Part shown: positions 53,059-63,184 of the stretch, one piece after another
Layout: each line of letters opens with the position of its first letter
Position numbering within the stretch: the stretch's first letter is position 1
Assembly: GCA_013365365.1 (NCBI GenBank)
Contig: JABVXU010000325.1
Location: 1-63,184 of the forward strand
Reading direction: 5' to 3'
Length of the DNA: 63,184 bases
DNA from: Cruorifilaria tuberocauda
Lineage: Eukaryota; Nematoda; Chromadorea; Rhabditida; Onchocercidae
Notes under the pieces: model-generated
The model's input: only the letters and a program-made list of their open reading frames with translations
Told to the model about the DNA's origin: nothing
Databases searched by the model: none
Translations under genes and position numbers: made by a program

Positions 53059-55331
53059 ATGCTGTCTACGGTCGTTCCGGAAACTGGAGGTGATCAAGGA
53101 GAGGATAAGAATGTCGAGTTTCTCGAGGTTTTCTTTATTATTCAGTTATTTGTTATGATTTATTCAAAGGAGCTTTGTCAGTTTTGATAGACTTACTTTC
53201 GCTCTTATTATTACTTATAATATTATTTTCGTTTTTCTCATATCGCATATCAATCATTTATCATTTCTTCCCTCTCTTCTTATTTATGTTCAAGAAATAT
53301 TGACAAATGTTATAAGAATAAACTCTAATGAAACCAATCAATAATCTTGATTAGACAATACTGCCTGGAAATTTTATTGCATTAATAACTTGTTAATGAA
53401 CATCTGATTTTCTTTAAAATTCTTGATTTAATTTCAAAAAAGACATTTTTTCATTTGTAATTTCAAAGTGTACTGCTTGCTGTATTGCTTGCAGGTTGAT
53501 CCGAATGTTAAAGAGCTTGATTTAACACGGCATCGAATTAAAAAAATTGAAGGATTTGACTTCCTGCACAACATCGAATACTTATGTTTACGTTGGAATT
53601 TAATTAAAAAAATTGAAAATTTACATATGCTTGTTACAATAACCGAACTCGATCTTTATGACAATCAGGTCTGAAATTATTTTATTAAATTTGTTTCCTT
53701 GAAAATTTGAAATATGAGATAGGGCAATAAACATAAATAAGCGAATCGATAACTATGATGACGATAAACATTGTATAAATCAAAAATCTGATAATAACTA
53801 AAACTATTAGATTTAGATCACCAAAATCGAAAATCTGGATGAATTAGTCAATCTGGAGTCGTTGGATTTATCTTTCAATCGTATTACAGTGCTCGAAAAT
53901 CTATCATCGTTGAAAAAGCTTAAAAATGCTTACTTTGTTCATAACAAAATTCAAAAAATTCAAGGACTTGATGAAGTGATTTTTTGCCATTATCATTGAA
54001 GCAATCGATTAGAAAAAACATTTCCTTCCAAAAATTTATCAAAGTGAATTTGTGAAAACAATTATTTCATTGAAGTAATGTAATCTTTCAGCTCACTGAA
54101 TTGGAATACTTGGAACTTGGCGATAATCGTATCAAAAAAATAGAAAATCTTTCAAAAAACATTAAAATTAAAAGATTATTTCTGGGAGCCAATCAAATTT
54201 TTGACATCGAAAATTTAGAAATGTTAGAAAATATTGAAGTACTTAGTCTTCCAGCTAATGCAATCCAAGAAATTAAGGTTATGTTAAATTTTATTTGTTA
54301 TTTTTCATCGTCATTATCAGCATTAAATTCCATTAATGTAATCAAAAAGCATTTAGAACTTGAAATATAAAATCATTTCAAATTTTGGATTATAAATGTT
54401 TTGAATCAGACTTAATGCTCACATAGAGAAAAAAGAATCATCCAACAGGTAATCATCACAATAAGATAGAAAAACATAAATCTGATTGTTATCGATTTTT
54501 TAATGACAGTTTTATGATAAGACATTTCTCCGGCAGTATCGGAGTTCCTTTACATCATTTGTAATTCGTACGCAATGTATCATCATCCTAACAAGTCTTC
54601 AGTAAAAAATTCGTTTTAAATTCAATCTCTCTGTAATGCAGTAATTGAAAAATTATGCATCATTTACGTCTTGAATGTAAATGACTTACATCTTAGAAGA
54701 AATTTGTTAAAATTGGGTTCTTGAAATGAAAAGTATTATTTTTAGGGTCTGAATAACTTAAAAACACTTCGAGAATTATATTTATCACAAAACGGCATAG
54801 AATATATCAATGGTCTGGAAAATAATGCAAATTTGGAAATTCTCGATCTGAATTACAATCGTCTCCGTTCTATTTCAAATATTCGTCATCTTCAGAAACT
54901 TACTGATTTCTGGGCTAAAAAGAACAAGGTTTTTAAACGATTCTTCGAATTATAATTCTTAACTTATGATTGAATCAATTTGATTATAATCAAACGCAAA
55001 TATTATTACTTTGGAATTTCTTGAAAAAGAGAAAAAATTTATTTTTCAGAAATATGAGGTATTATATGTCTAATTTAAACTAGTTCATGATTAAATTAAT
55101 TTGAATTTGGACTAAAACCGATAAATTTTTTCATTTAATATTCAAATTTAGTTGGAAGAAATTGCGGACGTGAAAGAATTGATCGAATTGCCAAATTTGA
55201 AATTAGTGTATTTGGAGATGAATCCATTCTCGGAATGTGGTACCTATAGAGGGAAAATAATTCATATGCTACCACAAATCGAGAAACTCGATGCTACCTA
55301 TTGCCGTGTGAGACATTTATCAGTTTTTTAA
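53059..55331 (+). CDS. sds22: Protein phosphatase 1 regulatory subunit 7 (SDS22)
   Basis: Leucine-rich-repeat protein that binds the PP1 catalytic subunit and controls its assembly and activity. Six exons: 53059-53127, 53495-53668, 53817-53975, 54092-54277, 54746-54928, 55152-55331. All junctions are phase 0, giving 316 aa, near the length of other invertebrate SDS22 proteins. After a short acidic N-terminus there are about eleven 22-residue repeats of the SDS22 type, for example LDLTRHRIKKIEGFDFLHNI, LDLYDNQITKIENLDELVNL and LELGDNRIKKIENLSKNI. The LRR-cap reads LPNLKLVYLEMNPFSE and then MLPQIEKLDATYCR. Exon ends fall at repeat boundaries. The C-terminal few residues depend on whether a possible last intron (55308-55395) is removed. 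Cytoplasm and nucleus by family. Confidence 0.95.
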
Positions 55332-55601
55332 TCCTATCAAGCTCATAATTTTACAATGTTAACTTTCCGTTTAAAAGATCATTTTGAACTTTCAGAGAGT
55401 AGGAAATCGTCACTGTTGAAAATAATCGGAAAGGCCAGAAAATTTTTAATGATTTCAATTTGGAACATCATACGATTGTCTTCATTGTAAGCGAATAGTT
55501 TGCTTGTCAAAATTTTTTTAATACGAATTAAATAAACTCATTAACAGAATTAAATGAATAATTTCGAAAAAGTTGGCTAACTGTTTACTTTAGTGATCAC
55601 A

Positions 55602-55635
55602 AACACGCACACACACGCACAAAAACACACACATA
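55602..55635. repeat. CA-rich simple repeat
   Basis: Imperfect (CA)n with interspersed CG and AA, about 34 bp. Microsatellite. Confidence 0.8.
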
Positions 55636-56469
55636 CATTTGTAATTTATGTATGTTGGATTAAATTTGTTGAAGAAATTAATCAAATCGAATGGAATGTA
55701 CTAATTCAAATATTTTATGGATGAGATTGTCATATATTTCTCTCAAAATGTGCGAAGTGGTAGCCATTCATTGAAATGAAGAAATCAAGAAATGTTTGCA
55801 AGAAAACGATTTTTTACGTTGAAGTGAACGAAAAGAAATTGGAATGATTTAATGACTTTATTCATTCAACAAAAAACTTTATCGATAATAGAAAACAAAT
55901 TCCAGTAAACGGGCACACAGCGAAAATGATTAATTTCATTTCCAAAAATATTCAATTTAACCACTTGATAATTTGCTGCATAACTATTTCCGCAAACCTT
56001 TCTTTTTTTGAATTTTTTCTTGGAAAGTTTTTAAGCTTAAGCTTCATGACATTCCCTCTTCGATTATTATTTCTCACTAATTATGTATGCAAACAATAAA
56101 TGAACAGAATAAATATTTTGTTTGACAGGGAATTTTTAAGTGTTCCATAGACAATTAATCTAATTCAATTCAGCAACTTAGTCTGCCATTTAATTGTCAT
56201 AAAATAAATTTATATCAGTATCAATAATCTCTTAAATATAGCCATCAACTGGGGAGGATATTCTGTTTTGCTTGCTTACTTTCACTCGGATTAGTCAATA
56301 TCATTTCATCTTTTGCTAGCAGGCTATCCATGTAAATATTTTTGTTAAATTGTGCAGAGAAAATAGAAGTGTTTCCTTTCCTTCTCTTTCATTCCTTTTT
56401 AATCCCTAACATCTTCAGTTACAGATATTTAATTTATCGATATTTTGATGAAGTATCACTGTTATTAAT

Positions 56470-56620
56470 ATTAATTACTATTATTATATATTCTATTATT
56501 ATTATTATTGTTATTGTTATTTTCGCTACTTTTTATTATTATTATTATTATTATTGTTATTAATCATTACCATCGTTATTGTTATTATTATAAACCATTA
56601 TTTATTATTAATATTATTTT
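56470..56620. repeat. (ATT)n-rich simple repeat
   Basis: Imperfect ATT/TTA/GTT trinucleotide tract of about 150 bp. It generates long tyrosine- or isoleucine-rich open frames that are not genes. Confidence 0.85.
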
Positions 56621-57730
56621 TACTATTACTGCTAATATTTCATTCCCAATTTTTCCAAATTTCTTTATGCCTTTAACTTACAATAGCCTTGAAATTTTTG
56701 CATTATAAATGATGAATTCGAAAAGTTCATCATTAATTATCCATTATTATGTTAGAATATCCGGTTTGAGTAATAACCGGTTGAAAGATCCGGCCAGTTA
56801 TTGTAATTATGAGAGATTGCTTTCGTTGTACTTCTTTATCTATAAATATTTTTAGACCGTTCATTGTCCTATGTGTTCCAACTCCTTATCAATCAAACTT
56901 TGCACTATTTTGCAATTTTTCATTTCAAATTATTTGACTTTCCCCTTCAGAGGATAAGAGAAGAGTTGATAGGTCAATGACATATTTTAACAATATTCTT
57001 TCACATCCAATTATATCTGGAAATTAATTTATATTTATCAATCAATCAAAAATGCATTCAAATTTGATTTAATAAATATAGGAATATTCCGAAGTGACAA
57101 ATATATTTTATTTCACGCATAAATTCTTTTTTTATTTAAAAAAACGTTGAATATTTTGAAAATCATTTTAGGAGTCATCATTAGCAAAGAAGAAAACAAA
57201 AAGTGGATTGTGTAGAGAGTGTAGAGTTGTACTTTTTTTATTAACTACTAATTCAAAACATTCATCCACGTTACGCGTTACTACTAATCTCTTCCTTCAT
57301 TACCTCCATATCACTCTTTCCCACTCTCTCCTTTTTATCTTTTATCATTCTGTTGCTTATCAATTTCTTCATTTTAAAGTCTAAAACAAAAGAATAAAAA
57401 AATTCCTATTCAAATTTGCAATTGATTTAATGAAAACAAGCAAATAACAATTCATACACATTTCCATTCTTATCTCTTTTTCTCGTTTTCCCTTCCACGT
57501 AAGTGATTATTCCAAGTAAGTTATACATTTCTAAATCAGTGAATTAATTCTTGAATCGCTTTATTATTTTCATGTTTTAAAAATGCAACAATTATTTATA
57601 AGCATTAATTAATATTAATGAAATGTGTAACAACAATCAATTATTCAACGTGGGTTGAAGTAACGTACAAACAAATTTTATCAGTGTGTTTCCTTCGTCT
57701 TCTTCAACAGCAACATTAATTACTGCTGCG

Positions 57731-60700
57731 ATGTGTTATATTTTATCTGATCAACGTAAGATTATTCTTTTTTTTTTATTAAAAATTATTTTAAAAACTC
57801 GTAATTTGTAATCATTAAAATATTATTTTATCTGTATTGAAAATACAAAATAGATACAAAGTTGACATCTGTTTGAAGTTAAATTGTAGTATTTTTTTCG
57901 TCATTGTTTAAACCCGGAAAAGAAAAACGGAAATCTGAATTGAATGTTTAAAGCAATAATACTGAAATAAATATTCTACCGGAAACCATTATCAATTTCT
58001 ATTTCCATTATCAATAATCATCAATCCTTCCTTAGAATGATAAGCACTTGTAAAATTTTTTCTCTTTTTTGCATTTTAAAGAATTTATATTTTTATTAAT
58101 CTTCCGAAATTTGGTCATTCATAATATTTTTCTCGAGAAATGAAACATATTAGTTTTTTCTTTTTCATTTCATTTTGATTCTTGATGTGATATGTTGTTA
58201 GCAGAATTCCTTCACAAGTAATTATCATAACAGCTGTTTATCGTATTGCTTGAGATTGAATTGAATTATCATCAGGAAGCGAAAATGAGTAGTTCATTGC
58301 ACCGTTAAAGTAATACTATAGAAAGAAATTAAATGGCATCATGCTGAGAAAAACATGATGTTAGCATGAATGAAATGAAACGATTGAAAAAGCAAATTTT
58401 GATGCGTCTGATTATATTTGAATGAGATGATTTGAAAGTGGGAAATATTGAAGAAATTTATCTCCATAAGTATACAAAACATTTTGATAGAATCGTATTT
58501 GAACAATTGTCATGCCATTTTGGTCGTACTTAGAAATCTCGAGATTTCAAGTAAGCTAAATGCGGGAGATTAAAAATCTGCACCGATCCACGGAGAAAAA
58601 AAATGAGAAGTGTAGGGATTTTTTTGCAGAAAATACTTCAACAGCAGGTTTTTATAAACAAGTATTTGGAAGTTTTACTGAAAATTCCACTGATTTGAAA
58701 ATGAAAAATGATTTGTCAGTTTTAAAATGTTTACGAATGTTTAAAGTTTCTTAGGAAAAGTTCAAAAAAAAATTCCATCTTTTTCTTGAAAATGCTAAAA
58801 ATATCATTTGAAAAGTTACATAAGAAATTCATATTTGAAATGTTTCTTAATTAACGAAAATTGACGAAGTGTTCTTGAAATTTACTGATTTTAACTTTAG
58901 AAAAATAGTTTTTATGTTTCAAAATTAATTTTGAAATCGAATAACTTATCTATTCATCGCTTTTATTCCATCTTTTTGATGAAGCTTTTTTTTTCTAAAC
59001 GGTTTAAAAGAATGAGTATTTTAACCAATTTCAAGATTTTTTTTTGCTTTCTTTTAAGATAAATTTTAAGATGAAATAATCGAAATGAATTAAATTCAGA
59101 ATTATGCGAAACATTTGATCAATTAGATATCGATCAGGATGGTCGCTTAAATCGAAGGGAAATAGCAATGCTGTGGAAGATAATGAATGTTGAACCGACA
59201 AGAGTCGAATTAGATTTTATCTTCCAAGAAATGGATCCGAATAGTACGTATTAACTTTCCTTCATTATTTACTTATTTCATTATCAACTTTTTTATTTAT
59301 TTTCTTTTTCTAATATTTGCAATTAAATTAGTAAAATGATTTATTTATGCTTACTATTAATTTATTTTTATGATATCATTTATTTACGAATCTACACTTT
59401 GTAATATTATAATAATGCGGTATTAACACTTCACACTTAAAATGAAATATATAGCATACTAATAGATGTTAATGATTGATTGATGCAAATAAAATTTTGA
59501 AATGGGAGTAAGTTTTAAAAAGAGATTCTTTCTCTCCTCTTTTTTCAAATAATAATTAATTAAATTGATGTAATGAACTTTAATTAAAATTTTCAGAAAC
59601 AGGTTCAATTAGTAAGGAAGATTTCATACGCTATATGAGTACACCACCGGCACATCGAACGACGATAACTGAACTGGAACGGTATTTCCGACTTTATGAT
59701 AGCGATGGCGATGGTGCCATAACGATCGGTATCACTTATCTTTCAATTCTTCTATCTCAATTATTTAATAATTATTCATATAATTATTGCATTAAATATG
59801 AATATGGGTAAAACTTTAATTATTTCTTATATTCACTAATTTTTCTGTTTTCTTTTCCTTTGAATGTTTTTTTGCTTCATTTTTTTTACTGCTTAAAATC
59901 GCATAAATTAATTTGCTGAATGATTCGAATAAAATTAGATTTTTCAATTCCTAGCAAAATTTTGTTAGACAAACATGAAATTCTTTTTTTTTTAATTATG
60001 TTTCTTTTCTTTTCCTTTTCGACGAAGGATTTTAGGAAATAAAGTACAAGAAATGAAAGAAAAAGTTAAAATTTTAAGCGAAGAAGAGTGAAGTGAATTA
60101 AAATGACTTTAGATCTAAGTTTGGATTTCCCATGAGGAAAGTAAAAATTTGACTGGAATGGACAAAATTTGTTTATTTGCTTTTTATTATTTTCAATTTT
60201 ACGGCGTTATTTGAGAGTTATTTGAAATGCTAAAAAGAAGAAATTTTTTCTTTATTTCTTATACATTTTCTATAAACAAGCATTATCATATATCTTATCA
60301 TGTCGAAATAAATCAATTTTAGTCAGGTTATCATTAACTTATCGTCTTTTCTGACAGTTTCTTAAATTTTTGATGTGTTCAATCTATTTTCTTTTGCATA
60401 AAAATATTTGAAAAAAAATCGAAGGATAGGAAATAAAGTTCTTATTTAAAGTTCATTTAAAGTTCTTATAATTTTTGAAGACTCGAAAACTTTCTGAAGA
60501 GCTTTCAGCAGTTATTATTCAAAAAAATTATTCATAGTCTATTGCAGTATTTACATTCCCGAGAATAGTGAGAGAGAGAGAGAGAGAGCAAGAGAGAGAG
60601 AGAGAGAGATCTTAATAGTTTTCAAAATTACTTACGTGTATAATCTCGATGGCTAGGTGAAAACTATAAGATATAAGTTAAACAGTTCCTTTCAAATATC

Positions 60701-61034
60701 CTGAATGTATTTTAATCATATATTTAGCAGTAATATTAAAAGAGCGATTAAAATAATTTCATGCTTAAATAATTATTGATTCCAATTCATATCAATTAAT
60801 AATTTAAATATGTGTTTTAGTAGTGGTTTAAGCTGTTATTTGCTGCTCGTTCGGAATAAATTAGAATTTCCATTTTTTCCCAAATCTTTTTCAGATCAGG
60901 TATCGAAAATTCTGGAAGAAACAACTGAAGTGACAGATCGGGAATTGATCGAAACAAAATTCCAATTAACTGATACAAATCATGATGGGCGAATTTCATT
61001 CGATGAGTTTATGATCATGATTAAGCAATTATAA
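57731..61034 (+). CDS. Calmodulin-like four-EF-hand protein
   Basis: Four exons: 57731-57755, 59100-59243, 59597-59728, 60895-61034. All junctions are phase 1 and agree, giving 146 aa, calmodulin-sized. Four EF loops follow in order: DIDQDGRLNRRE (canonical), DPNKTGSISKED (Asp at position 12), DSDGDGAITIDQ (Gln at position 12), DTNHDGRISFDE (canonical). Loops 1 and 4 should bind calcium; 2 and 3 look weakened. The N-terminus MCYILSDQQLCETFDQLD and the C-terminus MIMIKQL match the end positions of calmodulin, but the sequence is too divergent to be calmodulin itself. Likely a cytosolic calcium sensor. The first exon is only 25 bases and is followed by a 1.3-kb intron, so its start is the least certain part. 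Confidence 0.8.
60567..60609. repeat. (GA)n simple repeat in the last intron of the EF-hand gene
   Basis: GAGAGA run of about 40 bp interrupted once by CAA. Microsatellite. Confidence 0.9.
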
Positions 61035-62781
61035 TTATGATTAATTAAATATAAACAGCAGTGAAACTGACCTTTGTGTAAATGATATCAACAATAGAAC
61101 ATTATGAATATTGTTGATTATTACAAGAACTCAAAGGATGGAAAAGTGTAATGGAAATGATGTTTGATTATTATCACTTAAGTATAATCACTAAAATTAT
61201 TTCTCTTGAGGTAATTTAAATCATTAAAAAAAAGCTAAACCAAATAAATAATAATTAAATTGTAAATATAACAATTAGAAATTGCAAATTTAGCAAGTTT
61301 TTCACAATTATTCAACTGAATACATTTGGAAAGTACGGAAAATGAAGAAAATAGCACGTGAAATATATTTTTTGAGTTTTTAAGTATTGCTAACAATTCG
61401 ATTCTCCACAAATGAACTCATGATTAATTAATTAATAGTAAAAGCTGTGCCAAAAATTCTACCAGTACATTTTTTCCAAATGTTAAATGGGTAGTTTTAA
61501 CTTTTATCTTGTTAGATAGCTATAAAACTAAACACTCATGATTGACCTTCTTTCATTCTATCAGTTGTAGTAAGGAACAAAAAACTTCGAAGTACTAAAT
61601 TAAAAGAAAAATGTTTCTCTTAAAAATCAAATCTGAATGAAAAATAATGATAAAAAGACAGATCCTTGAAATTGATTTCTTTAAATTATTCGCAGATAAA
61701 ATAAGTTTTTAACGTTATTAAGTCTATTTTATTTAGCTAATTTTTATAGCTTTGTATCAGATGATATTTACCGTTTTTTTAACATATTCTCCTATTTATC
61801 CATTCGATTTATCATATAGAAAGATGATCTTTTCCTTTTTTCATTCATTCGAACTATTGTCAAAAGAATAAAACTCGAAAAGTTCTTATGCCAAATGCAG
61901 CAGAGGAAAAAAGCGAAATAATTAAAAGCGCGAAGCGTTAAATCTTTTCAAAGGAATAATTTCGACCATAGTCTAATGCCGATAATACTTCCTTGTGTTG
62001 ATATAAAAAAGACCGGTTTTTGATTCGTTGATCTGTCCCTATGTTCACGATGAAATGACTAAGCTAATTGCTAATAGGATATCACATTTCAGTAACAGAA
62101 TAATATTATATCTTAATCTTTGGAATCATACATATGAAGGTGATTTCCGTAATCGGCTGTTTTAATCTATCCAAACTGTTCTGCTTTGTACTTAGCAAGA
62201 AACGAAATCTCGCAATTTTTGCTCATAAGTGGAAATTTCCTCATATACCGATGGATGGTCCACCATGATCCATAATACTGATCTATGGCCTTATGATTGA
62301 GGTTGGATCTTTTCTTCTGATCTCAGTCACTGTGCTATAGATGGGCTACCTCTGTTTTGGAATATTGTGATTCTGGTAAACTCATCTGAATGCTTTTTGC
62401 AAGTCTTAAAAACAGTGTCTGAAGATCATTTTTATTTTTTCTTCAAATTTTTTTTGCAAAATGATTCTGCTAGTCATTGTGGAGTCGTGGATAGGAAATG
62501 AATAAGCAACGATAGATTCGTAATATGAGAATAATGTTTCCATCAACTTTAAATAAATTTGGATAGCAAGGAAGTTATGAGACTAACCGAGCAAGTTTCA
62601 GTTTTCCTAACTGAATTTAAAAAATCATCCAATTTTCACTTAAAATCTCAAAGAAGAAATCCATCTCCGATGTTTCATTCATAGAAATTCTATCAATGTT
62701 ATCTATCCTAGGAAAACCCTTCATGCTAGTGTCACATTCCATAAAAGTAAGTAAGCGACATCTTATACTAAAAATTTTCAG
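61035..62781. other. Intergenic interval at the right side
   Basis: About 1.7 kb, AT-rich, becoming less AT-rich after about 62120. No open frame or RNA gene convinces me. It probably includes the 3' UTR of the EF-hand gene and upstream sequence of a gene that begins near 62782. Confidence 0.45.
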
Positions 62782-62908
62782 ATGGTCGAATCAGGAATAA
62801 GCCAAATGTCAGAACAAAATATACCTCCGATAGATTCTCTTCTGCGGCAAATGTTCGCAACTGCGCAATCGCAACGATCAGAGCGCATAGAATATTTGGT
62901 CATGAACG
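62782..62908 (+). CDS. Candidate first or early exon of a gene running off the right edge
   Basis: TTTTCAG at 62775-62781 directly precedes ATG. An open stretch of 42 codons follows (MVESGISQMSEQNIPPIDSL and on) and ends before GTTCGT in phase 1. The peptide is hydrophilic with a QSQRSERIEYL segment. The acceptor could be a cis splice site of an internal exon or a trans-splice site in front of the first exon. Family not recognised, and no second exon is seen before the window ends. Confidence 0.35.
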
Positions 62909-63184
62909 GTTCGTTTTCCGCCTCGTAGATGTACTACATTTCCTCTAATGTTCAGTTGTTTCGTATTTGATCCCACATAAATTAATTGGAGGCATCATTT
63001 TATGTTAGTAAGTAATCTTTGGGCTGTTCACAATGGTCAAAGAGTATTTTTGCGCCCGCCGACTATCACCAAGAAATTCCATCCCATCCAAAGATTTTCG
63101 TTATCTATCGAACCTTGCTGGATGTTTCAATTAAGTTTGATTTAGCTTATATCATCTATTGTGGACAATATCTTCCACTAGAAC

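Larger units (their letters stand above)
55332..57730. other. Intergenic interval with microsatellites
   Basis: About 2.4 kb. It contains a CA/CACACG-type tract at about 55602-55635 and an ATT/TTA trinucleotide-rich stretch at about 56470-56620. The open frames over the ATT tract are artefacts of the repeat. TTCAACAG at about 57703-57710, 20 bases before the next ATG, could be a trans-splice acceptor. Confidence 0.5.

Noticed and set aside
56342..56708. Two overlapping Tyr/Ile-rich open frames
   Set aside because: They are produced by the ATT trinucleotide repeat.

Overview
The window looks like nuclear DNA of a nematode, most likely a filarial (spirurid) parasite. It is AT-rich. Genes are cut into many short exons, with GT(A/T)-type donors and TTTTCAG acceptors. 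The encoded proteins are clearly metazoan, and several small secreted or cysteine-rich proteins resemble nematode families. The species call is an inference from style and protein resemblance, not from a search. Exon models were built by hand from the sequence. Unless stated otherwise, splice phases agree from exon to exon.

Left part (1-26300). A short C-terminal exon of an unknown + strand gene touches the left edge. BUD23, the 18S rRNA guanine-N7 methyltransferase, follows on the - strand (679-2645, 9 exons, 278 aa). It is divergent from a 34-exon DDX60-like Ski2 helicase (3257-15705), and a GC-richer 611-bp interval lies between the two starts. ABCE1/Rli1, the ribosome-recycling ATPase, follows on the same strand (16742-21473, 13 exons, 610 aa). 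BUD23 and ABCE1 act in ribosome maturation and recycling; DDX60-like proteins are RNA helicases. Next, on the - strand, is a GNAT/YitH-type acetyltransferase (23474-26282). It carries a frameshift and a nonsense codon in its acetyl-CoA motif, so it reads as a pseudogene.

Middle part (26300-47300). A secreted 16-cysteine protein (29126-31564, +) converges on a second secreted cysteine-containing protein (32585-34615, -). A BED zinc finger/BESS-like nuclear protein follows (36745-40102, +). Then come a small secreted protein of unknown family (-), a tRNA-Val(UAC) (-), a related small ORF (-), and a three-exon neuropeptide precursor that resembles the C. elegans NLP-10 family (46381-47234, +).

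Right part (47300-63184). A secreted divergent C-type-lectin-like protein (47893-50777) is followed by a repeat-bearing interval with a diverged 105-bp duplication and a near-perfect 51-bp palindrome. Then come the PP1 regulator SDS22 (53059-55331), a calmodulin-sized EF-hand protein (57731-61034), and one candidate exon entering a gene beyond the right edge.

The most interesting items are the NLP-10-like neuropeptide precursor, the DDX60-like gene with a phase conflict at one junction, the acetyltransferase pseudogene, the divergent lectin and the long palindrome.
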